Assembly: GCA_002067265.1 (NCBI GenBank)
Contig: MVQW01000240.1
Span: 1 to 6,215 of the forward strand
Length of the DNA stretch: 6,215 nucleotides
Reading direction: 5' to 3'
Source: Methanomethylovorans sp. PtaU1.Bin073
GTDB lineage: Archaea > Halobacteriota > Methanosarcinia > Methanosarcinales > Methanosarcinaceae
Shown here: one piece after another, positions 1 through 4,508 of the stretch
Numbering within the stretch: the first letter of the stretch is position 1
How the letters are laid out: each line of letters opens with the position of its first letter
The notes under the pieces: generated by a model
Told to the model about the DNA's origin: nothing
Database searches by the model: none
Seen by the model: the letters and a program-made list of their open reading frames with translations, nothing else
Position numbers and translations under genes: made by a program

Positions 1-347
1 TCGATCTTTTTAAAAGCTGGAACACCAGTACCTCCTGTTTCAGCGGTCACAAGTGCATTAGCCCAGGGGCCGTTGATCATAAATGCGGTTCCCGGATGAG
101 GTTCCTGGATCGTGGAATTTTCCACTTTTAATACGACTCTGCCAGAAGCGTTTTTCACAACAACCAGATCTCCCGCTTTCAATCCCATTTTTTTCATGTC
201 TTCTTTATCCAGCCTGATAACAGAAGAAAGCTCTGCATATTGAGCACTAAACCTCGAATTTTCCTGGGCGGTGTTCTGGAATATATCCCTGTGAGTAACA
301 ATCATGAACTTGAATTCAGGTTCTGTAAGAAATTGTCCAAATCCCAT
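1..347 (-). CDS. fwdD: Formylmethanofuran dehydrogenase subunit D (FwdD/FmdD), 3' end cut by window
   Basis: This is the molybdopterin dinucleotide-binding subunit of formylmethanofuran dehydrogenase, which interconverts CO2 plus methanofuran and formylmethanofuran in the cytoplasm. About 115 codons are visible. The product begins MGFGQFLTEPEFKFMIVTHR and continues through LKAGDLVVVKNASGRVVLKV and INGPWANALVTAETGGTGVP, which fits the double-psi beta-barrel fold at the C-terminus of molybdopterin oxidoreductases that FwdD forms as a separate chain. The family is about 130 residues long, so only a short tail is missing beyond base 1. Two adjacent ATGs are possible. The one at 350 overlaps the fwdB stop as ATGA; the one at 347 lies 7 nt from the GGAGG site (359-355) and is preferred. 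The overlap implies translational coupling with fwdB. Downstream fwdA and fwdC are expected but lie outside the window. Whether it is the tungsten or molybdenum isoenzyme cannot be told. Confidence 0.94.
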   Translation of the reverse strand, partial: MGFGQFLTEPEFKFMIVTHRDIFQNTAQENSRFSAQYAELSSVIRLDKEDMKKMGLKAGDLVVVKNASGRVVLKVENSTIQEPHPGTAFMINGPWANALVTAETGGTGVPAFKKI

Positions 348-1597
348 CATATCTCCTCCATGATACGTGCAATGATCTGCTCATCTGTAAGCCTGTTGCT
401 ATCTATAATCTGTTTAAGTGCAACTTCCACTCCATCCATGCGCACAGCAGTACCTCCACACTCCACACCACTAAGAGCAGATGGAATTGTCACTTTGGAC
501 CTTTTGGATGTAAGGTTTTCGCAGGGATCAATGGTAATAAGTGGTATTTTGCTGAGTTTCTTTGCGATTTGCCCTGGTAGGCTTGCCAGTGGATCTGAGC
601 CGATGATCAAGGCAGCATCCACTACATTATTGCTTATTAGTTCCACAACAGATTGTTGAGGTCCATGCTCAATGCTCTCTCCGTTAAAATACACACGGTT
701 AATATAACCGGTTTCTTGGAAAAGAGTATGATCGAAGCCACGCATATTGTATTGTCCCACCATGGGTATCAGGTGGAATTTAGAAGTCTCATTGAGTTTG
801 CTCATCAGTCTGAACAAAGGCTCCAGAGAATCAAGGGAATATGTCATACCAAGGCCAGCAAAAACCACTCCAAACTCTGCTTTCTTCAGGACATTAGCTA
901 GTTCCAGTATCCTTTTGGGATCCATATTAAAAGATGTTTTTGGCACTTTATTTGACAGAGCGCTAATCAGAGAATCCATTAATTCAGAATCAGTTCCTAT
1001 GGGTATTTCATAGAACATTTTTCCACAGACCACAGCTGTGTCGGATTTTCTAACATCGATAACTACAGCGGTTCTGTCTTCTTCCCAGCCTCTTTGACGC
1101 TGTTTTCCCCGGGGGAAATAAGAATACATTGAGAGATGTCTTGGATGTGAATGTGATGGGTCAGCACCCCAGAAAATGATCACATCAGCCTTGTGACGCA
1201 CTTCATCCAGAGTGCAGGTAGGTAACTTTTCATTGAGGATAGCTTCAACAAGAGGGCCCTGGCAGAAAGAAGAAGTGTCATCAATATGTGCTTTGAGTTT
1301 TTTTGCGAGCTCTATGGCCTTTCTCTGTGCTTCCAGAGTTGAATTTCCATGCCCAAAGATTAAAGGATGCTTTGCAGCCTTAAGCACACCGGCAGCTTCC
1401 TTAATTGCAGTGTTGATATCTGCTGCATTTCCATCTACTCTGCAGGGCATGGGTGAAATGCAGCCCTTTATGCGTGAAACACCTTTCCTGCATGCAGTAT
1501 CCACTCTCACAATACTGTTATTCTGCAAGTCTACCAATATATCATCACACAGCAAGGCACAGCCAGTACATACAAACGGTCCGTCATCCAAAATCAT
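347..1597 (-). CDS. fwdB: Formylmethanofuran dehydrogenase subunit B (FwdB/FmdB), catalytic Mo/W subunit
   Basis: This 416-residue subunit holds the tungsten- or molybdenum-pterin site and one [4Fe-4S] cluster. In the known enzyme it makes formate from CO2, which FwdA then condenses with methanofuran. The N-terminal cluster motif is clear: Cys10-x2-Cys13-x3-Cys17 and Cys36 (VCTGCALLCDD then ACRKG). Cys112, in SSFCQGP, matches the conserved metal ligand and is encoded by TGC, so this is the cysteine and not the selenocysteine form. FWGADPSHSHPRH and IIGSDPLASLPG are typical pterin-binding segments of the molybdopterin oxidoreductase fold. Length is close to the usual 430. The reading frame also has a GTG at 1600, but that G is the last base of the AGGAG site (1604-1600), so ATG at 1597 is chosen. 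The spacing to it is short (2 nt). It follows the FwdG-like gene by 15 nt and overlaps fwdD. Confidence 0.97.
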   Translation of the reverse strand: MILDDGPFVCTGCALLCDDILVDLQNNSIVRVDTACRKGVSRIKGCISPMPCRVDGNAADINTAIKEAAGVLKAAKHPLIFGHGNSTLEAQRKAIELAKKLKAHIDDTSSFCQGPLVEAILNEKLPTCTLDEVRHKADVIIFWGADPSHSHPRHLSMYSYFPRGKQRQRGWEEDRTAVVIDVRKSDTAVVCGKMFYEIPIGTDSELMDSLISALSNKVPKTSFNMDPKRILELANVLKKAEFGVVFAGLGMTYSLDSLEPLFRLMSKLNETSKFHLIPMVGQYNMRGFDHTLFQETGYINRVYFNGESIEHGPQQSVVELISNNVVDAALIIGSDPLASLPGQIAKKLSKIPLITIDPCENLTSKRSKVTIPSALSGVECGGTAVRMDGVEVALKQIIDSNRLTDEQIIARIMEEI

Positions 1598-1612
1598 CAC
1601 TCCTGCAAGAAA

Positions 1613-2071
1613 TTACACAAATTCTATTGCTTTTGTTGGACATGTGTCGATACACGCATAGCACAATGTCTTGTTTGGACCGAAACGGCGGCATTCCTGG
1701 ATATTTGCTGGCTTGACTATACCATCTTTTATAACGATAATCACCTTGTCATTAGTCGGCGCTCTGCCACTGCCAGTTCCGGTTGGATCAGCTGCCACAT
1801 TTACCGGACAGGCAACCACACAGTTGCCACAGCCAATGCATTTATCCTCATGTACAAGAAAACCAGTTTCGGTTACATTACCCACTGGAGTTATCAGTTC
1901 GCTTAATTTTTCATATCCTGCCCGATATTTTTCCTCTTTAAGCGGTGGACAGTCGTCCACGTTCATTTTGCGTGCCAGTAGATCCACTGCAAAGGCCATG
2001 CACGTAGTTTTACCGCATTTCTTGCAGTTTGTCTTTGGTAACAGCTGGTAAATCTCCATCACATTGGCCAT
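1613..2071 (-). CDS. fwdG: Iron-sulfur protein of the formylmethanofuran dehydrogenase operon (FwdG-like)
   Basis: This 152-residue iron-sulfur protein has twelve cysteines, enough for three [4Fe-4S] clusters. Residues 1-45 carry NCKKCGKTTCMAFA plus DDCP (Cys16, 19, 24, 41). This is the Fe-S domain known from the N-terminus of the CODH/ACS corrinoid protein large subunit and from RnfB. Residues 70-150 form a ferredoxin-like domain with CIGCGNCVVACPV (Cys78, 81, 84, 88). Its second motif is stretched, with Cys127 lying nine residues before Cys137 (Cys137-x2-Cys140-x3-Cys144-P). It lacks a signal peptide or membrane segment, so it is cytoplasmic. Its position directly before fwdB suggests it carries electrons between ferredoxin and the FwdB active site. 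The name FwdG comes from family and context, and the N-terminal domain makes it longer than the simple FwdG of hydrogenotrophic methanogens. AGGAG (2085-2081) lies 9 nt before the ATG. Confidence 0.9.
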   Translation of the reverse strand: MANVMEIYQLLPKTNCKKCGKTTCMAFAVDLLARKMNVDDCPPLKEEKYRAGYEKLSELITPVGNVTETGFLVHEDKCIGCGNCVVACPVNVAADPTGTGSGRAPTNDKVIIVIKDGIVKPANIQECRRFGPNKTLCYACIDTCPTKAIEFV

Positions 2072-2095
2072 GGTGTTTATCTCCTGTAAGACACA

Positions 2096-2389
2096 TCAAG
2101 ATCCATTCTCATTATTCTTAAAGAAAAGACCACAATGACAACTTCCACTGGTCTTGATCTCTTCCTCATGGTACACACAAGGACAAATAATGTTCCTGTC
2201 CTGTTCCTTATCTCCAGTAACTATCCTGCAGGGACAATACTGGCGCCCGAGTTCATTTCTATTCTTTGTAAGACCTTCAATGACTAAATGCAACATTTCT
2301 TCGTTAGGATTTAGGATATACCCTTTTTTATCAGCATACCTTGAGAGCCACTCTTTAGTCTTTTCAACTATGTGTTCGCGTTTTGTCAT
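2096..2389 (-). CDS. Ferredoxin-thioredoxin reductase catalytic chain family protein (FTRc)
   Basis: This is a 97-residue protein of the FTR catalytic-chain family. The family uses a [4Fe-4S] cluster beside a redox disulfide to reduce thioredoxin-like partners with electrons from ferredoxin. All six diagnostic cysteines are present: CPC (52, 54), CPC (69, 71) followed by VYHEEE, and CHC (84, 86). By comparison with the plant-type enzyme, Cys54 and Cys86 would form the active disulfide and Cys52, 69, 71 and 84 would hold the cluster; His85 matches the conserved active-site histidine. No FTR variable chain is visible, as is usual in archaea. An in-frame GTG at 2398 exists, but GGTGAT (2399-2394) reads as the ribosome binding site for ATG 2389, 4 nt away, so the shorter start is chosen. 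It is the first clear gene of the operon, 24 nt ahead of the FwdG-like gene. The thiol partner cannot be named. Confidence 0.94.
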   Translation of the reverse strand: MTKREHIVEKTKEWLSRYADKKGYILNPNEEMLHLVIEGLTKNRNELGRQYCPCRIVTGDKEQDRNIICPCVYHEEEIKTSGSCHCGLFFKNNENGS

Positions 2390-2546
2390 CCGTATCACCA
2401 GATTTTATCATTGATTTTTCACTTCTGGGCCCGTTTCCCTTCTTCATACCCGCAGGTCCATTGAATATGTGATCAATGCGGGAATCCCGGATTTCCAGGC
2501 ATGTTTTGGGAATAAAGGTACGATCTAAAGGGTCCAATGCAGGATA
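2364..2546 (-). pseudogene. Orphan open frame upstream of FTRc, possible gene remnant
   Basis: An open frame of 60 sense codons runs from just after a TAA (2549-2547) to a TGA at 2366-2364, overlapping the first 26 bases of the FTRc gene in another frame. It has no ATG near its beginning; a TTG at 2537 is the earliest usable start and no ribosome binding site precedes it. The text reads like a protein tail: ALDPLDRTFIPKTCLEIRD, then SRIDHIFNGPAGMKKG. An overlap with the next gene start is normal for an operon member. It could therefore be the 3' end of a gene that lost its 5' part, or a frame open by chance. I do not recognise a family. Confidence 0.25.
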
Positions 2547-2737
2547 TTATGGAGAAGATGTATTAAATCTGTAACGCTTTGCATTAAAGCTATTTCATCA
2601 GATGGTGTTGCTTTTTCTTTTAATTTGTGATCATTCACAGGTATTTTTAAGATTAAATTTCCTGCTAACTTAAATACTATATTCCAATTTTCATTCGAGC
2701 CTAGCTGGCGATTGATAGCGAATAAACCAGCAATCAA
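2525..2737 (-). other. Possible small ORF or remnant, unrecognised (70 codons from TTG)
   Basis: The minus-strand frame ending TAG at 2527-2525 stays open up to 2932, but its upstream part is antisense to the first micro-protein gene and runs through that gene's AT-rich promoter, so it is not credible. The downstream part (NWNIVFKLAGNLILKIPV, then SVTDLIHLLHNILHW) looks more like real protein, with amphipathic helical stretches. Possible starts are TTG at 2737 or GTG at 2638; neither has a convincing ribosome binding site. It overlaps the orphan frame at 2364-2546 by 22 bases in a different frame, so the two could be a frameshifted whole. A function cannot be assigned. Confidence 0.22.
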
Positions 2738-2758
2738 TGCCTGTAATATATAATTAAA

Positions 2759-2766
2759 TTTATATA
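2759..2766 (+). promoter_or_regulatory. Probable TATA box of the micro-protein cluster
   Basis: TTTATATA, preceded by AAA as a weak BRE, matches the archaeal TATA consensus. Transcription would begin near 2788, giving a leader of about 95 bases before the first micro-protein ATG. No TATA box of equal quality is seen between the later copies, which suggests one polycistronic transcript. Confidence 0.45.
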
Positions 2767-2831
2767 TTAAGAATACAGATAATAAGGTAGATCGAGTGAC
2801 TATCCAAAGGGACCTAATGTCTGTTGATGGT

Positions 2832-2877
2832 TCACCGTCTATTATTGGCAAATCGGTATTTATCCCGACGGAGGTGA
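2832..2877 (+). promoter_or_regulatory. Leader element that may mask the ribosome binding site of the first micro-protein gene
   Basis: The segment TCACCGTC (2832-2839) can pair either with GGTGA inside the ribosome binding site (TCACC 2832-2836 with 2873-2877) or with GACGG just upstream (CCGTC 2835-2839 with 2867-2871). Both stems would cover the GGAGGTGA site at 2870-2877. This is a pairing seen by eye, not a folded prediction. The stems are only 5 bp long, and the later copies lack this anti-site. Confidence 0.3.
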
Positions 2878-2883
2878 AAAACA

Positions 2884-2958
2884 ATGGAACAGAGAAAGGA
2901 CGCACAGAAGAAGGCAGTAAAAGCCCCAGCACCTGCTAAGGAACAGAAAAGAAAGTAA
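2884..2958 (+). CDS. Lysine-rich 24-residue micro-protein, tandem copy 1
   Basis: This is a 24-codon gene with a near-ideal ribosome binding site, GGAGGTGA (2870-2877), 6 nt before the ATG. The product starts MEQRKDAQKKAVK, continues with an APAPA stretch and ends KEQKRK. It has seven Lys and two Arg against three acidic residues (net about +6), no cysteine, no aromatic and no membrane segment, and is probably disordered except for a possible N-terminal helix. Compared with copy 2 it has five silent codon changes (D6, P15, A18, K19, E20) and three mild replacements (A11G, A14S, R23K), a pattern expected of a translated, conserved peptide. It heads a run of four small genes. A Lys/Ala/Pro composition like that of histone H1 tails hints at nucleic acid or ribosome binding, but this is inference. 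I know no named family. Confidence 0.8.
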   Translation: MEQRKDAQKKAVKAPAPAKEQKRK

Positions 2959-3017
2959 TTACTCAAAATTACCGAATGCTATTGATCAATCAATGTTTTC
3001 TTGATGAGGTGAAAATA

Positions 3018-3092
3018 ATGGAACAGAGAAAGGATGCACAGAAGAAGGGAGTAAAATCCCCTGCACCTGCAAAAGAGCAGAAAAAGAAGTAA
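3018..3092 (+). CDS. Lysine-rich 24-residue micro-protein, tandem copy 2
   Basis: This is the second copy, again 24 codons, with GAGGTGA (3006-3012) 5 nt before the ATG. The product reads MEQRKDAQKKGVKSPAPAKE and ends with four residues QKKK (net charge about +6). The protein is identical to copy 3, and the DNA differs from copy 3 by one silent base (CCT for CCA at Pro15, base 3062). It starts 134 bases after copy 1, and the linker between them has no similarity beyond the first bases after the stop and the ribosome binding site. It is probably cotranscribed with the other copies. Confidence 0.8.
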   Translation: MEQRKDAQKKGVKSPAPAKEQKKK

Positions 3093-3149
3093 TTACTAAA
3101 AATTACTGTAAGCGATTGTCATAATAGTATTATTGATGAGGTGAAAATA

Positions 3150-3224
3150 ATGGAACAGAGAAAGGATGCACAGAAGAAGGGAGTAAAATCCCCAGCACCT
3201 GCAAAAGAGCAGAAAAAGAAGTAA
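3150..3224 (+). CDS. Lysine-rich 24-residue micro-protein, tandem copy 3
   Basis: This is the third copy, with a product identical to copy 2. It has the same GAGGTGA site (3138-3144), 5 nt before the ATG. Its start is 132 bases after that of copy 2, and the surrounding DNA is part of a near-perfect duplication. An inverted repeat ATAATA-G-TATTAT (3121-3133) lies just upstream in the linker. A G-tract hairpin follows 20 bases after the stop and may reduce read-through into the fourth small gene. Identical products from several cistrons suggest that dosage is the point of the duplication. Confidence 0.8.
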   Translation: MEQRKDAQKKGVKSPAPAKEQKKK

Positions 3225-3243
3225 TTACTAAATATTTGTTCTC

Positions 3244-3259
3244 GGGGGGTTAAACCCCC
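3244..3259 (+). terminator. G-tract hairpin between micro-protein copy 3 and the 33-residue gene
   Basis: GGGGGGTTAAACCCCC can form a stem of five G-C pairs with a five-base loop. It lies 20 bases after the third stop codon. It is followed by ACATTTCTC rather than a long T-run, so it is as likely an RNA-stabilising 3' end or partial attenuator as a true terminator. Confidence 0.4.
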
Positions 3260-3319
3260 ACATTTCTCAATTAACAGGAATGGACATAAAATATCATTCG
3301 CCACTCGGAGGTGAGCTAA

Positions 3320-3421
3320 ATGGTAGCAAAGGAACAAAAGAAAGCAGGATCCAAGAAACCAGCACAGGAAGAAGCATCCTATCACACATACCCATCTGGT
3401 GGATCCCAGAAGAGAAAGTAA
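3320..3421 (+). CDS. Basic 33-residue micro-protein related to the tandem copies
   Basis: This 33-codon gene has a perfect GGAGGTGA site (3307-3314), 5 nt before its ATG. The product starts MVAKEQKKAGSKKPAQEE, continues SYHTYPSGGS and ends QKRK. The AKEQKK motif and the QKRK end match the 24-residue proteins, so it is probably a rearranged relative, although so short a likeness could also reflect shared composition. It has seven Lys and one Arg against three Glu. Unlike the others it carries a Tyr/His/Pro/Gly segment (SYHTYPSGG). It lies after the G-tract hairpin and before the cluster terminator. A TATA-like CATAAAATAT (3285-3294) is present, but transcription from it would begin at or inside the ribosome binding site, so cotranscription is preferred. 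Function unknown. Confidence 0.72.
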   Translation: MVAKEQKKAGSKKPAQEEASYHTYPSGGSQKRK

Positions 3422-3455
3422 ATTGAGTTAAAAAATATTATTAATTTTTATTTAT

Positions 3456-3487
3456 GGGAGGAAACACCTCCTTTGATTTCTTTTTTA
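3456..3487 (+). terminator. Hairpin and T-rich terminator after the micro-protein cluster
   Basis: GGAGG (3457-3461), loop AAACA and CCTCC (3467-3471) form a five-pair stem, extendable by a G-T pair. The T-rich run TTTGATTTCTTTTTT (3472-3486) follows. On the other strand the same stem is followed by an AT-rich stretch ending in a T-run, so it may also end the convergent nuclease-like gene (stop at 3508). Confidence 0.6.
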
Positions 3488-3507
3488 TGTAAAAAATAAA
3501 CATTTAG

Positions 3508-4254
3508 TTACATTGCGGAGCTTTTCTTTTCAAGGCTAAGTACATAAACCTCGATGCCAGCACCGATGCAGGCATTCAATCGACTCTCTCCGATCTTAGC
3601 ACAAACGATTCCCAGCCTTATCTTTTCGCGAGGAATAGAGTATTTGTTTGAATATGTGATAAATCTCTGTACCTGGCCTATAGCATTGTCCCGGGCTTCG
3701 ATCTCGATCTCAATCAAAAGAAATTCATCTCTCTTACTTTTGAAAACGGCATCTATCCTTCCACCTTCGATCTCCACTTCAGTGTCAATGAATTCTAATC
3801 CGTCTTCTATAAGTTCGGGAAAAGTAGAGATCATTCGGGACAGGTCTTGTTCTGAAATCGAACTATGGTCAACGATCTCATCAATATTGCTCGCTTTAGA
3901 TACCTGTTTCAAGTGAAAACTAATATCTGTTCTTTTCTTGTTTTTCTCTTGCGGATAGATGTTCTTTATTTGTCCCTCATCCATCTGCAACAGGATACAG
4001 ATCTTCCCCAGTTTCTTCTTACGGGAAATCGGAAGTGCACCAGTGCCTTTACTAACTACACCAATCCCATTTTTCCTGCTTATAATTCTTATGTTTTCAA
4101 CAAGTTTTTCTTTCTCTGCTTCGTTCAAAGTATCAAGATCTACGATTTCATAGTTGATTCCGTGCTTTTTCTTAACAGCAGAAAGTAAAGTAGGATATAG
4201 TTCAGAATCCTTATTTTCGGTCTCATTGGTTGTATAGAGCCTATAGGTGATCAT
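3508..4254 (-). CDS. PD-(D/E)XK nuclease-like protein with NucS-type C-terminal domain
   Basis: This 248-residue protein has two parts. Residues 1-120 (MITYRLYTTNETENKDS onward, with VSKGTGALPIS and GKICILLQMDEG) form an N-terminal domain I do not recognise. Residues 143-240 resemble the catalytic domain of NucS/DUF91 endonucleases: FPELIEDGLEFI, then GGRIDAVF (Asp168), LLIEIEIEA (Glu182, Glu184), IGQVQRFITY (Gln194) and a final IRLGIVCAK...GIEVYVL. In NucS the matching positions are Asp, Glu-x-Lys and Gln; here the lysine position appears to be Glu184, so activity is uncertain. An ATG at 4281 would add nine residues, but the TATA box at 4300-4292 predicts a transcript start near 4270, downstream of it, and GGAAG precedes ATG 4254. 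The shorter start is chosen. It stands alone, convergent with the micro-protein cluster. DNA repair or defence are possible roles, both inferred. Confidence 0.8.
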   Translation of the reverse strand: MITYRLYTTNETENKDSELYPTLLSAVKKKHGINYEIVDLDTLNEAEKEKLVENIRIISRKNGIGVVSKGTGALPISRKKKLGKICILLQMDEGQIKNIYPQEKNKKRTDISFHLKQVSKASNIDEIVDHSSISEQDLSRMISTFPELIEDGLEFIDTEVEIEGGRIDAVFKSKRDEFLLIEIEIEARDNAIGQVQRFITYSNKYSIPREKIRLGIVCAKIGESRLNACIGAGIEVYVLSLEKKSSAM

Positions 4255-4264
4255 TTTAAACTTC

Positions 4265-4286
4265 CATTTGTAAATGTACATTTGAT
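4265..4286. promoter_or_regulatory. Palindromic operator candidate over the nuclease-like gene's transcript start
   Basis: The stretch contains CATTT, AAATG and CATTT in alternating orientation. It includes the perfect 12-base palindrome AAATGTACATTT (4272-4283) and the interrupted CATTTGTAAATG (4265-4276). It sits at the predicted transcript start of the minus-strand gene, where a bound protein would block RNA polymerase. A further TCAAATGTAAG occurs at 4334-4344. Binding is inferred; AT-rich DNA yields such palindromes by chance. Confidence 0.33.
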
Positions 4287-4291
4287 ACCCA

Positions 4292-4300
4292 TTATAAAAA
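4292..4300 (-). promoter_or_regulatory. TATA box of the nuclease-like gene
   Basis: TTTTTATAA, read on the minus strand and preceded by AAAA, fits an archaeal TATA box. A start 25-27 bases downstream falls near 4270, leaving a leader of about 16 bases to ATG 4254. This decides against the upstream ATG at 4281. Confidence 0.5.
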
Positions 4301-4456
4301 TTTTGCGTACAATGGAGAAACAGCCTGTATATTTCAAATGTAAGTTCAGTGCTGTGTCATTTCTGCACAAAAACGGTAACTAATTCAGTACAAAAAGATA
4401 GAAAATGCTCACCTTTCTCAATTTACAAGAAATCAATAGCAGCAATTGCGTAAATA

Positions 4457-4464
4457 TTTATATA
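4457..4464 (+). promoter_or_regulatory. TATA box of the 49-residue gene
   Basis: TTTATATA preceded by AAATA is a consensus archaeal TATA box. It predicts a start near 4487 and a leader of about 22 bases that just contains the GAGGGG site. It also shows that the TTG at 4446, which would extend the gene upstream, lies before the transcript start and is not used. Confidence 0.6.
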
Positions 4465-4508
4465 CTAATATTGTGCATATAACTAATTTACCATATGAGG
4501 GGAATTCT

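Larger units (their letters stand above)
2390..2883. other. Stretch without a secure gene between the fwd operon and micro-protein cluster
   Basis: These 494 bases separate two divergent transcription units. They contain the two doubtful minus-strand frames described separately and a very AT-rich core at about 2745-2768 with TATA-like sequence on both strands (TTTATATA forward, TTATATATTA reverse). They also hold the probable leader of the plus-strand cluster. No clear TATA box lies within 100 bases upstream of the FTRc start; if the reverse TATA-like sequence drives the fwd operon, its leader would be roughly 330 bases. A near-palindrome, GGAATCCCGGATTTCC (2481-2496), lies about 95 bases before the FTRc start and could be a regulatory site or an RNA stem. 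Confidence 0.4.
3001..3232 (+). repeat. Recent 132-bp tandem duplication carrying micro-protein copies 2 and 3
   Basis: Bases 3001-3100 and 3133-3232 are identical except for one position (T at 3062, A at 3194), which is silent in the gene. The repeat includes TTGATGAGGTGAAAATA, the whole gene and TTACTAAA after the stop. Copy 1 (2871-2972) belongs to the same series but is older: its gene and the TTACTCAAAATTAC tail are recognisable, while the linkers have diverged. Confidence 0.92.

Noticed and set aside
1212..1661. Plus-strand frame of 149 codons
   Set aside because: It is antisense to fwdB and has no ribosome binding site or recognisable domain.
1671..2051. Plus-strand frame of 126 codons
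   Set aside because: It lies wholly antisense to the FwdG-like gene, whose cysteine motifs are unmistakable.
2738..2932. Upstream part of the minus-strand frame ending at 2525
   Set aside because: It is antisense to copy 1 of the micro-protein genes and crosses the AT-rich promoter; it has no ribosome binding site.
2871..3232. CRISPR-like array
   Set aside because: There are only three units of over 100 bases, and the repeated part is a coding sequence with a ribosome binding site, not a short repeat with unique spacers.
3119..3385. Minus-strand frame of 88 codons rich in Phe, Leu and Cys
   Set aside because: It is the antisense shadow of micro-protein copy 3 and the 33-residue gene; Lys codons AAG/AAA read backwards as Leu/Phe, giving a false membrane-like protein.
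4312..4383. Plus-strand 23-codon frame starting MEKQPVYFKCK
   Set aside because: It has no ribosome binding site and no clear TATA box at the right distance; probably chance in an AT-rich spacer.
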